Assembly (NCBI RefSeq): GCF_001039355.2
Contig: NW_019775401.1
Span: forward strand, 380,850-435,252
Reading direction: 5' to 3'
Length of the DNA: 54,403 nt
Source: Lingula anatina
Lineage: Eukaryota > Brachiopoda > Lingulata > Lingulida > Lingulidae
Below the pieces are notes generated by a model. The model worked only from the letters and a program-made list of their open reading frames with translations. It had not been told where the DNA came from and did no database searches. Of the stretch, positions 11,050 through 52,211 are shown piece after piece (within the stretch, counting starts at the first letter, position 1; every line of letters begins with the position of its first letter). The translations under genes and the position numbers were made by a program.

Positions 11050-12930
11050 GTTTTTATGACCACATTGTGTTGTGTAGTTAATACATATTTACAAAATCTG
11101 TCGATAATCAACGCAGCATTCCCATTGCTATCGGAAACACGTTAAAGTAGGCGCGGGAATAGGTGGGAGGGTGGTTGACGCCGACCGGTTGACGCTTGCA
11201 TGAATGCTGTGCCAACAGCACTGTCAATATTGAACATGTTTTTGTATTTTGAAGGGTGATTATCACGGTAGAGTCTACCATCGTGGGGTCGTGGGGGGGG
11301 GGGGGGTTAAGGGGCCATCTCATTACCATTAATAACATATCGTTTCAAAGAGTTTTGGTTGTCCAAGTTTCATTTTTTCATTTCGTTATTTTTACACCTA
11401 ACTTGTTGTTTCAACTCTCCCAGTATTTCACATTGGCCAGGGCAAGAAGAAGCAGACAAAACACATGCAGCAAAAGACCTGGCAGAAAAAAGGCGGTCTT
11501 CAGATCAGGCATCAGATGTTCCACCAAAGAAAAAAGTTGCAGTGGATGCAAATAAGCCTATCAGTATTGGGTTTGGGACTAAAACACCTCTAGATTTGCA
11601 GACACAGCAGTGTCTTGGAAATGGTGACACTCCCAAAGAACAGAATACTCAGCAGCAGTGCAAACCAGCAGGCCCCATTAAAATGAATCTAGGAGGTGTC
11701 AGTCTAACAAAGAAACCTGTACCTCCTATCAAAATGGCTCTAAGCACTTCAGCTGTAAGTACATGTATATATGCATTGGATCATTTCAGTGCATGCTTAA
11801 CAAATAAAGTGTAGTTTTTTTTACGTAGATTTTCATCATTTTAACATTGATATTGTAAGAAAAATTAGGTATGTCACTAATTTTATTGACATTTAACTGC
11901 ATGACTAACTGAGAAAGACTGAAATGGCTGGACTTATGAGCAGTGGCATCTAAACACTATAATAAATAAACTACTACATTACATGCACATTATTTACTTA
12001 TCCTGGGAATCTTGTTCTAGAAACCAAAGGCCAGTGTGACTCCTATTATGCAGACAGTCAAGAAAAGTAAAGCAGTAGCACAAGCATTTAACCAAGATGA
12101 TGAGGTAAGTACTTATATTCTGATTCTCTTCACTCTGATGACTTGAATGACAGTTGTCTTGTTTAGTAACATGTCTATTCTCCAGGAAGATACGAGATAA
12201 ATAAATAAACAAGTAAATTTGTTTTAATAAATATATGAATTAAATCATAAATGAATAAAAGAGAACACTAGAAATTGCAGAAGCTACAATTGTTCTCAAT
12301 CCTATTGACAGAGCTGTTTAAAGTGAGTTGTTTGGTAATATAAATAAAAGGATGGATATCATTAATTTTGTCTTTCATATTTTAAATTTATATTATCTTT
12401 TATAAATTTGCAGAGTGATGAAGATGAGATGCCTCCTGAGGCCAAAATGAGGATGCGTAACCTAGGACGGTAACAGAAATTCATTTTAAGAACATCATGA
12501 AAATCAGTTTCCTGTGTTTGTCATTTGAAATGCTTCAAAACAGATACATCCCCACCCCCCACACCTAAAAAAAAACTATAATTGAAAAATATTTTTATGT
12601 GAGTAACTATAGACTAAAAGACATGTTATAGCTCATGATCATTCATTGTAACTTTCTTTGCAGATTCATGTTCATTGAGAAGTTCTAACAGCACAAGTAG
12701 AAAATATTATGTTGTGTTTAGTGAAATTCTCATTGAATAGTGCACACAACAAACTAAAAACTGTTTATGAACCTTGCTTATATATTGTTGACACTCATTC
12801 TTTCAGAGATACACCCACTGCTGCTGGACCTAACTCATTTGGCAAAGGACAATATGGCTTCTGTGATAGACGGAAAATGATGGAAAAAGAACTTAAAAAA
12901 CAAATGGATGATGTTGCTCCTAAGGACTAG
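11010..12930 (+). CDS. PCNP: PEST proteolytic signal-containing nuclear protein (complete, five exons)
   Basis: PCNP is a small nuclear protein linked to ubiquitin-dependent turnover and the cell cycle; its biochemistry is poorly known. Coding exons 11010-11049, 11441-11754, 12021-12104, 12414-12469 and 12807-12930 join in phase to 205 residues (vertebrate PCNP is near 180). Diagnostic conserved blocks are AEKRRSSDQASD, a basic PPKKK patch that may be a nuclear localisation signal, AFNQDDE followed by SDEDEMPPEAKMRMRNLGRD, TPTAAGPNSFGKGQ and YGFCDRRKMMEKELKK. The middle part rich in Thr, Pro, Gln and Lys is more diverged. Exon 2 has an alternative AG at 11421-11423, but only the AG ending at 11440 restores phase with exon 1. 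The gene follows RCAN on the same strand and is convergent with SASH1. Confidence 0.93.
11293..11306. repeat. Poly-G run in PCNP intron 1
   Basis: A run of about 14 G flanked by two GGGG tracts (near 11284 and 11311); could form a G-quadruplex and is prone to sequencing error. Confidence 0.8.
11441..11754 (+). CDS. PCNP: PCNP coding exon 2
   Basis: Largest exon. Begins after TTGGCCAG and ends on a codon boundary at GTAAGT. Holds the AEKRR block, the PPKKK basic patch and the SIGFG stretch. Confidence 0.88.
12021..12104 (+). CDS. PCNP: PCNP coding exon 3
   Basis: Twenty-eight codons between TTCTAG and GTAAGT, ending AVAQAFNQDDE, a conserved block. Confidence 0.9.
12414..12469 (+). CDS. PCNP: PCNP coding exon 4
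   Basis: Encodes SDEDEMPPEAKMRMRNLG plus two bases of Arg, then a GTAACA donor. This is the most conserved part of the family. Confidence 0.93.
12807..12930 (+). CDS. PCNP: PCNP coding exon 5 and stop
   Basis: Follows TCTTTCAG; completes Arg and reads DTPTAAGPNSFGKGQ to a TAG at 12928-12930. Confidence 0.93.
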
Positions 12931-14800
12931 AATGATTGTTTTCAAAACAATTAGTTTAATTTTTTCTTTTAGCATTCAGCTGAATAGTACATCCCCACAT
13001 ACCCTCCATTTTAAAGGCTTGTTTCCATCTCCACCAGAGAATGAAGGCTCATGCTAGCATATAATATTTGAGCTGAATGCTAAAAAATCAGTTTCTTTCA
13101 CTAAAGGAAAATAAAGAAGTTTGATAATATAATGTTAACTGAACGATGGGTGAAGCAAAAAGATGTACTAGTAACCCATGAATTGATGTAAATATAGGGG
13201 CATGTAGATGTTGAACATCTAATGAAGAGCCAGTAGCATTAATGCATTTATTTATTGGTAGTACAATGTATGTATATTGTATCAGACTACCATTCCATTT
13301 TATCCCATTATTAATATGGTAGCTATGACTATACAACTTGAAGACTGACATGATTGTTAGGACTAGTCATGGATCCAGTTCATTGTAATACGCTGTCACC
13401 TTTGTACTGTTATGTGCTAGATGTTTGTCTTTGTCACAAAGAAGTTAGCATTTACCACTTTACTTCCTTTGATCATCATTCATAAGTGTGATACAAATTG
13501 CTGATCCATTTCTGTTCACTTCCATACTGTCAGTGTGGTGGGTAAACAGAACTTCATGAATTTGCAAAGTAGGTATTTAACTAGTACTTTTTAAAGTAAA
13601 AGATGTATTGTGTCATTACATAAGAGAATCAAGTTTTTTTAAGTGGAGACGTCTTTTCTCTTTGGCAGTGGTCAACTCGGTATATGTAACATGTTAACAT
13701 AAAAGGGTGATGGAAGAGACTGATAATGAAAAAGATATTAAAAATATCAACCACATTTGTTTTGGGACCAGTAAAAGTTCATAGGTTTGAATGCAATTAA
13801 GTTCTGTCGTCTTTTAAAAAAATACAGTGGTTATTATACTTAATTAATTGCCATGATGTAGGCAATCCTGAAGGAGGTCTTTGTTACAGAGAGAAGGTAG
13901 CAAATGCACCAAAAAGATGACAAAATAAACATTTTTAGTTTGTCAAAGTTGTTTGAAACATTAATGAAGAGAAACTTCTTTTGTTTCATGCACCACCTCT
14001 CCATGTCACTGCTCTGCCTTCCCACAGTACTATGGTGTCTTTAAAAATGCTTAGAATTTTCCCCTTTAAATTGTGAAGATCACATACATTGCTCATTTTC
14101 CCCATATGGTTCTTCATAGAATCAAAAATGTACAAAACCGGATGACAAAATTGGGTGATGTGATTGGTACAAAGTTGGGGTATTTATGCTTTCAGCACTT
14201 GGTGATTATATCATCTAAATCTGTACCGGATATGGGAAATTGGAATGAATTACCAAGTCTACCTGCCTTTCTGATGGGGATTTTTTTAAAATATATTTTT
14301 TTAAAAATGCTTGTGCTTTATCTGGATCTAAATTGCAACTATAAGTTTTGAAAATGTGTATTTTTCAATGACTATATGTATCGTATGTAATTGTGCAGCT
14401 TGCAACTGGCAGGTAGACCCATTGTTGCGAGTGAGTGCATTTGTTCCTTGTTTAAAAACGTCCACTTATACAGCATCATTATCTATCCTTTTCTCTTTGG
14501 AGTCTTATCAAAAAGGAATTGACCTCTGTATTCCATGTTTTTTTACAATGAAGCAATTTGAAATTTATTTCGATTAAGAAACATTGTGAAGTTATCTGTT
14601 TGGGTATTGTTTGGTAGAAGTACATCACAAGGCAAGTACTTATCATCACCCATATTTCAAGTACTTACATGGCTACCCTCCCTTCCAGTAGACAGTGCTA
14701 GTATGAAATTTAATCCCATTTCTGAACTGTGAGCTTTTTACTCTGAAGCTCATATAAATGACGTTCATTTAACAACACTGAATTTTTAAATTCAATATTC
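12931..14800. other. Intergenic / 3' UTR region between convergent PCNP and SASH1
   Basis: No coding exon is recognised on either strand. AATAAA signals on the plus strand at 13110-13115 and 13924-13929 are candidate PCNP 3' ends. Confidence 0.5.
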
Positions 14801-14806
14801 TTTATT
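14801..14806 (-). terminator. SASH1: Poly(A) signal AATAAA, candidate SASH1 3' end
   Basis: TTTATT on the plus strand is AATAAA on the minus strand, about 1.2 kb downstream of the SASH1 stop. The 3' UTR is AT-rich and lacks competing exons. Confidence 0.5.
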
Positions 14807-16031
14807 ATCTTTTTATAACTTAAATCTGTACACCTGACCATATGTACCCTCGACCATTCACACTGACAGGCTATATAAGCAAGAACAGAACATGTAACAG
14901 AATATACACTTCCACAACTTCAGGTAACAAAACATGAAACAACAATAACAAATCCCTGTACTTTATAAGACTACAAATTGGACACAAAAATTGTCAATCT
15001 CCATTTCTGACATGTTACGTGTAAACCATATCAATTGATTGCAAATGAAATTCCTTGTGAAAAAATAACAAGTATAAATAACAATGTCAGCTTGCTGATG
15101 AAAAAGGATTTTTTTAGAAATAGCTAAATGCAATCTGACACTGAAGCAAAATTGAACTAAAACCAAAATTGAAAAGAATTGAAATGCATTCACAAATATA
15201 ACCCATAGTACCCATTTCATGCCCAGCATGTATCAGATTCCTTTTATTAAATTTTTTAATATATAGATATTACTTCCATCAGCATTTCTATAGAATGGAT
15301 GATGCTCTGCAACTTTTTCAGCAATGTCATTGGCTCTAGTACTTAGAACATCTACAGGCCATTTGCACCAAAATGAGTACCTAACTGATGAATTTTTACC
15401 CTTCATCAGTGCAACAGAGACATTTTTTTCTGTTAAGATAAATATTCCAATTCGATACCAACCTACACCCATTTACACTTATTTAGAAGACCTCTAACCA
15501 AGGACTCCTCCTACAGACATTTCAATAAAGTATCTTACGTGAGCTCCAGCCACAATATGCTAGACTCCAAGTTATACGCACAACCTATCACCTAGTTGTC
15601 TTTAAACTTTGAAAATTACAATCTGTTTTTTGCCTCTTCATTAAGTCCCTGCACTCTGAGCAATTTGATATGTGCAAATAATATAAACTAAAGATCTAGT
15701 GCAGCATTTTCTGTGGTAAACATACTTAAAGAAATGAATTCTTTGTGCAGTGCTACAGTAAACAATCTCCATCATGATAATGAAAGTCATCAGTACACAA
15801 CTGCGCCCAGGTTAAAGAACCAGCTAATTTCAAAATGGATTAGGTAAGTGTCACACCAAATTTGGTGCAGCATGTGAGAAATGGGTCTCTGTTGGCAGTT
15901 TGTTCAAATAATTGTGATATTTAACTCTCCTCCATCTTAAACTTTGTTCAGTGGGTAAATATAAACTGTGTATACAAGTGAGTAATAAGGATCATCTCAG
16001 AGTACTTCTAGGAACACCTAGAATTAATGTT
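14801..16031 (-). other. SASH1: SASH1 3' untranslated region (inferred)
   Basis: Non-coding AT-rich sequence directly after the SASH1 stop up to the AATAAA. Short ORFs here show no family resemblance. Confidence 0.5.
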
Positions 16032-46316
<30,285 letters not shown>

Positions 46317-46326
46317 TGTAGTTTTT

Positions 46327-47759
46327 CTGAAAAACACAAAAAAAAAACACCCATAAATACATTGATTTTCAATTTAAAAAGGTGTCTCTCCCCATACATT
46401 ACAATATAGTAGTTTGCTACTTACAAAAAGCTGCATAAGACCACACCTAAAACTATGAGGACACAACCCATTATAAACCCAGAAATAATGTTATTTACTT
46501 CACAGTCATTCAGTATTTTACATAAAGTTTGCATACAACATGCAACCATACACTACAACCGATGTATCATCAATCTCATCTCACCCAGGTCAAAGCAACC
46601 ATCTTGCTCTGGTCAGTGCTGACACCTTAATCATGTCTCCTGACTGCAGAAGTGAGCTATATTCAATATACATAATCCTCTGATGTCCCCTTACCTATGT
46701 ATTCTATAAGCTGGTGGTTGGTCCCTCTACACCCCACAGTTTAATTTGCTTGCATGGTGACATGGGGCAGGTGAAGCACATTCACACCCTAATCTTACTT
46801 GAGGGCCCTTCAACAAGTTTGATCTCCTCATAAGTGGGGTAATTATTATAGATTTGTGACCATTCTTCACCTAAGCAGGGGAGTATATCTATCTAAACAC
46901 CTAATCATACATAATCATTTAATATTTCAACCGTAAAGTAAAGCCAATCGTTTTCTCTCGATTGATTTTTTTCCTCAAACACACAAGTTCAGTAAGGCCG
47001 TAAGGAGGGTTTTCTTGTTGTATGACACCCCTTGCTCTTTCTCATGGTAATTTTGGGTACAAAAAATTGGATATCACTCTATTCACCTAATGTGGCATGA
47101 AAATTCATTGACAGATCATTGCTTATTACTATACGGAACACTCGATACAATACCCCTGTGTTTCCGCCATTGAATTCGAATTGATTTTCCGAATTCAAAA
47201 CAGTGACAACTGAGTTGTCTAAGGTGTAGGGATTAAGCCAGCCAATAGAACCTGGGACAACCTTTGGTGACATGAATATGAAGGTGAATAAAATCACTGA
47301 ATCTGCTTCAAAATGTGCAATTTGTTGTAAGGTGTGTCTGTGACTAAAGTGCTTTTAAGAGTGTCTAAATGTGGTTTTACTCTGGTATCAATAACAGACT
47401 AACTATGGCTCAGAACACTTAGTGCAAAATTATCCTTCACATATTATATTTACAATAGACAGCCACTTTCTTAAAAGACCTTAGGAGAAAAAAAATGATA
47501 ATCAGACATGGCAAGGGATCCAGCAGACATATCATAATGCCCTTTGTCAAACTGAGCAAAAAAAGTTGTTCAAAAGAGATGCCAAAAAAGATGCATTTAA
47601 GAAGCTATTATGAACAGTCTAAAAATTGTTTAAAGTTTTGGAATTATGAATATGATGACTTGTGTTGTTATCCTCTATATTTACAGTTAATGCACCTGTC
47701 ACCAGGGTTCCACCTGTGTCAACTACAGGGAACATCAAAGGATAAATGGCAGACATTTG
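46327..47759. other. Upstream intron or flank of SASH1, no gene seen
   Basis: Short ORFs only, none with family resemblance. Confidence 0.55.
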
Positions 47760-47848
47760 TCAAACTTAATGCCACTGCTTATTAATACAGTCTGTACTTA
47801 GGTTAATGAGAGTGCATATTAAAGTTCCATTCATAAATTAATGAAAAA

Positions 47849-47849
47849 N
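47849..47849. other. Undefined base (N)
   Basis: A single N between A5 and T5. No near-identical copy abuts it, unlike the N at 22146 and 36879. Confidence 0.8.
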
Positions 47850-48020
47850 TTTTTCCCGTAACTCCTTCCTGTAGGGTAGATAATTAGCATTTAATTTTGC
47901 CATTTTTGGACAAGGGTGCATTGCAATGAGTGCCACACCCAGACCCCAATACCGACAAAGCCCAAATTTTACGTGGAACGAGTTGAGATTATAGGTGACC
48001 TAAATCCATGAGATGGGTAT

Positions 48021-48145
48021 GGGGGGCCTTACCGTCTAGGAGGAGAAGCGGTAACGGTAGCCGTCCGGCGGAGCCGGCGGAGCCGGCGGAACGATCCGGA
48101 CGAGACCGAAACCATGTGTACCGCCAGCGCTAACGCTGGTGGTAC
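48021..48145. other. GC-rich island with a triple 9-mer and two hairpins
   Basis: Much more GC-rich than its surroundings. Three tandem copies of CCGGCGGAG (48065-48091, last base changed) sit in the loop of a 7-bp stem (48062-48068 with 48096-48102). Next is a 12-bp stem with one G-T pair and a CTAA loop (48118-48129 with 48134-48145). No ORF or known RNA family recognised. Confidence 0.6.
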
Positions 48146-49635
48146 AATTATCAAAAGGAAAGCCACTGTTTACCACTGCAGTTGGTGCTTAGGGCAATTA
48201 GAGTGCCAATTAAAGAAATATTTATATACTTAGGAAAAATTGTTAACTAACAGAATTCTGATCCTGGCTTAATTAAAAGCAAAGTCTGAAATCATGGAAA
48301 CCTCCCTTGATTTTCAATGAGCTTGGTTCATTAGGCCGTCACCTGAATAAACCTTCATTGACATCAAAGGACAGAATAACAAATCTCTTGATGCTTAACT
48401 AATAGGTGTACACAAGGATTACAGACATATTGGTTCAAAACGTGCTACTCCTTGTACAAAATCTTATCCTATACCTGGCTACTTAGGCAAATAACCTATT
48501 TTATCCAATAGATGGAAAATCTACACATTCAATGTTGAAAATGGGAGTCTTGATAAAAGCTCAGCTTTTTCTTACATTTTGAAATGGTTAGTGCAAAGCT
48601 TCATACATAGTATAACATCTATTTAAAATACAAATGCATTTACACACAATCTAGAGTATCCATGGTTTGAAAGGTTGGAATATCTTAAAACGTATTTTTG
48701 ATCTAATAAAGCAGAAAAAACAGAAAAGATCATGTTCACAAAATTGTATGTTTATGCTTTTTTACATAAAATTCAAAAGCAGACTCATATCTTGTAAAAT
48801 CTTTGGACCACTAACCTAATAAAGGATGGATGCTTCCCAGCTTTACTTTTTTCCTTACATACACATCACTCCTGCTGACATTTCCACAAATATATAAAAT
48901 TCCTCATTAGCATACTCCAGAGAATTAAAAAAAGAAATAATGGTTCATTCTCATGTCTTTTATTAAGGTCTCAAGGGCTAAATCTATATGAGAAACAAGT
49001 GATTCATCTCTACTTAGTGCAGCAATGTTGCACCAAGTAGGTTGCACTAAAGCAAGTAAAAATGAAATCATTCAGCGACTACTGCAATGAAGGTATTACA
49101 CTCAATTATTAACTATGTTGTTATTTTCTATTAAGCATGGAATACGGATAAGCTTTGAAGTTTTGTTTAATGATAAAAACTATGCACACATCAATTCAAA
49201 CAAAAACATCTTGCCCTTACTTTAGAAAATAGAAATTTGATTGTAACCCCCATCAAACCATCCTCTTGTTATTAGCTGAGCAGCAGGCCTGATGAATGAG
49301 ATTACAGAAAGATAACACAGGGATAGCAATGATAAAATGAAGTGGCTTTTGGGGGTTTTATTCAATTTCATGTTTTTTCTTTTGTTAAAACCAATCTCCG
49401 TGTTTCTTTTGTTTGGATGAGGTTTGTATTTTTTCCTGTAGATGACAATAATTCACACAGGCATGCAATGAATTCATTATTTGCATTATTTGCATTAATT
49501 TAATCGGAGGTCGGATAAAGAACTTAAACCAACTTGAAGTCAGCATACACTTAGATATAAGATTGACAAAACTCTTAAAAAATCATTCTGGATCCAATAA
49601 TTATCTACAAGATAATTAATCTAATTCTAAGCACA

Positions 49636-49765
49636 GCTGAGTTTTCATACTTGGAGAAACTTGTATAGTAGCTTGTATTTGCACATCATAACTTTAATCT
49701 GCTGAGTTTTCATACTTGGAGAAACTTGTATAGTAGCTTGTATTTGCACATCATAACTTTAATCT
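49636..49765. repeat. Perfect tandem duplication of 65 bp
   Basis: 49636-49700 is repeated without change at 49701-49765 (unit begins GCTGAGTTTTCATACTTGGA). Confidence 0.95.
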
Positions 49766-50886
49766 GCCATGCTGAGGTTCAAATCATTCTGACACAGACT
49801 TTTTTCATCAGTGTATATCAGCAATTTCTAACCATAGGAAGGCCAACTAATGCAACCTATTATGATTACAAAGACATTGGGAGGGGCAACAGAAGGATTA
49901 GATTGGCTCCCAATGGTAAGTTAATCTTGCAGACTGCTTGTATAGAGTATACAAACTTAGGTTAACTTTTCTTGACTGGAAAAAGGCCTTAAGTGTTTAG
50001 GAAAAACAATGCACTTCGGAGCTGGTATTGCACCCTTTGGAATGAAGATGATTTCTTTAAGCATGTATCTTATTATTAAAAGAAATACTCATTTTTTTTC
50101 TTATCTATTATATCTTTTTCTTTTTGTAATGCTTCCATAATTGGCAACTACTTGTCAATCACCCATTCATCAAAAAATGAAATACAGAAATAATGACTCT
50201 CCAATTACTTTTAATTACACTTCAGATGCTCAGGCGAGATTAATTTCTAAATTGCAATGCACCCCGTATGTGAGAAACCATCCCCACTCCACAGACCCTC
50301 CAGTCTGCAGTTGTAAATTTCATACTTCATACTTTCTTCCCGTAAGATATGATAAAAAAAGAAAAATTGACTGAAAAAGTAGCCTCGTGGTCCTTTAGTT
50401 TGAATAACCACATGAAAGAATAGTAGAGTTCATCCATTTCTGAACTGTGACTCAATAAATCAGGAATACTCCAAAAGAAAGTGTGACATCAGTTCCTCAC
50501 AGGTGTTGTGCCGTTGGCAATGTAACACTAGCCAGGGTAATCGATGTCAAGTATCATACTACTGCTTTTTTTGTTGTTGTGGGACATATCCCAAAGGAAG
50601 AGAATATACTAAATGAAGAGAGAAAATCACTTCCGAAAAGCATCTCAGATGACAAACTTAAAATCGGCTTAAGGCACAAATTCATGCTGCAAATGATAAA
50701 CCTGGTGCTTGAGATATATCAAGCTGTATGTTCCACTGTTTTGAAATATTGATGCCCATTGTTCCAGGGATGTTAAAACTACTATCATAGCATTCACATC
50801 TGTCATGTTTGCATTGAACTTAACTTCAAGTGCTTGCATGGAAGAGTACAAAGCACATTCTGTAAGAATACACCATGTGTGATTAA

Positions 50887-51080
50887 AGCAGATCCATATT
50901 CCTCAGGTGTGAAGTAAGTGGATAAAATCTGATTCTGTATGTCCTATGTTTTAATTCACATCATGTTAGCAAAGCAGATCTATATTTTTTCATGAATAAA
51001 GCTGTGAAGTGGATAAAATCTTGTTCTCTGTGTTCCATGTTTTAGTAAACATGTTTTGTGAGTAGATCTATACTTTTCAT
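50887..51080. repeat. Diverged tandem repeat, two units and a partial third
   Basis: The motif (A)GCAGATC(C/T)ATATT.. and GTGAAG..GTGGATAAAATC..GATTCTGT recurs at about 50887, 50977 and partly 51061 with substitutions and small indels. Confidence 0.65.
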
Positions 51081-51636
51081 TATAAAACTTGTAAAACATG
51101 AAGATAAAGTTGTAATATCAGTAGCATCCTCTAGAGACCTCAAACCAGGTGTAAGAAAACAGTAACCACCTGCCCCAGGCTAGAAGACTATCAACTTCAA
51201 TTTGTTATGTCTCTTCTATACCAGCTGCTATAATTACAGGATCAAATGCTCTACTGGATGACTTCAAAGCAAATTCAGAGAAAGAGAATGGGCCCTAACT
51301 GTATGGGATGGTGACAACGACCTGATCAGTGAGACAATATGCCACTTTTTAAGGTCTCCGTGTTCCAAAATTTGGTCAACAGTTATGGTTCCAGTTACAT
51401 GATGGGTGTGTAAAGAGGTTACATTACTGCCACTGCCCTCTAGTGTACACTTGACAAACAACCATGCCTATGGCTGGCCTCGAAAACCACAGTGTGCTTT
51501 CATCTTTTGAAATATGGGTGTACATATCATTTTGATGGTGAACCAAGAGCTGCCGGGTAGAAAGTGTCATTTTCCCTAAAAACTCAAAGATAAAAGTATC
51601 TTCAGAATAAGCTCATTTCTTTCAATTATGTAAGTT

Positions 51637-51690
51637 ATAATAATAATAATAATAATTATTATTATTTTTATTATAACAATAATAATTATT
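51637..51690. repeat. TAA/TTA palindromic microsatellite
   Basis: TAA units pass directly into TTA units, giving a long AT palindrome. Confidence 0.85.
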
Positions 51691-52023
51691 ACTATGATTT
51701 AGCAATCATCAATTTGACCATCTGTAACACCTTGCCAAAAAAATTATCATTTCTGAAGTACTGTTCCAATATGAGACTTGTCCTTATCAGACAAACACAG
51801 TACATTAGGAACTGCGCATAAGCTAGAAATATGAAGAAATATTAGTATGAGAGCATTTATATTTCCTATTCAATAAGGAGGGAAAATTGTTTAGGCTTCA
51901 TTCATCTGAAAAATTAACCTATGATTCCATGGCCAGACACCACAATGATTCTAAAGATAAATCACACCCTAGAGATCTCCAAAACTTTTTTCTTTCCTCT
52001 CCCTCTAATCTGAACTTCATTTA

Positions 52024-52208
52024 GGCTTCGTTCACATGCAATGTCTATTTTCTATTTTCTATTTTCTATTTTCGGTNGTACTTATAGTAACTGGCTCGCG
52101 CTGCCAGTAATTACGCCGCGGGATATTCAGTGCACAGACCGTGATCATAAGACATACCGAAAATAGAAAATAGAAAATAGAAAATAGACATTGCATGTGA
52201 ACGAAGCC
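52024..52208. mobile_element. MITE with perfect 53-bp inverted repeats and TTA target duplication (Harbinger-like)
   Basis: 52024-52076 is the exact reverse complement of 52156-52208, starting GGCTTCGTTCACATGCAATG. TTA flanks both sides (52021-52023 and 52209-52211). A 3-bp TWA duplication is diagnostic for PIF/Harbinger elements. Each inverted repeat contains four tandem CTATTTT units. The 79-base centre is GC-rich with a small ACTGGC/GCCAGT stem and no coding capacity. An N at 52077 lies just inside the left arm. Confidence 0.78.
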
Positions 52209-52211
52209 TTA

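Larger units (their letters stand above)
47760..48239. repeat. Pair of diverged direct repeats (about 89 bp) around an N and a GC-rich island
   Basis: 47760-47848 and 48151-48239 align with roughly three quarters identity over the first 65 bases (shared GCCACTG, CTTAGG, AGAGTGC, TTAAAG) and weaker similarity to the shared GAAAAA end. The left copy ends exactly at the N at 47849. Confidence 0.55.

Noticed and set aside
47079-47297. A 72-codon minus-strand open frame as a possible upstream SASH1 exon
   Set aside because: It lacks resemblance to the vertebrate SASH1 N-terminus and no suitable splice borders were found.
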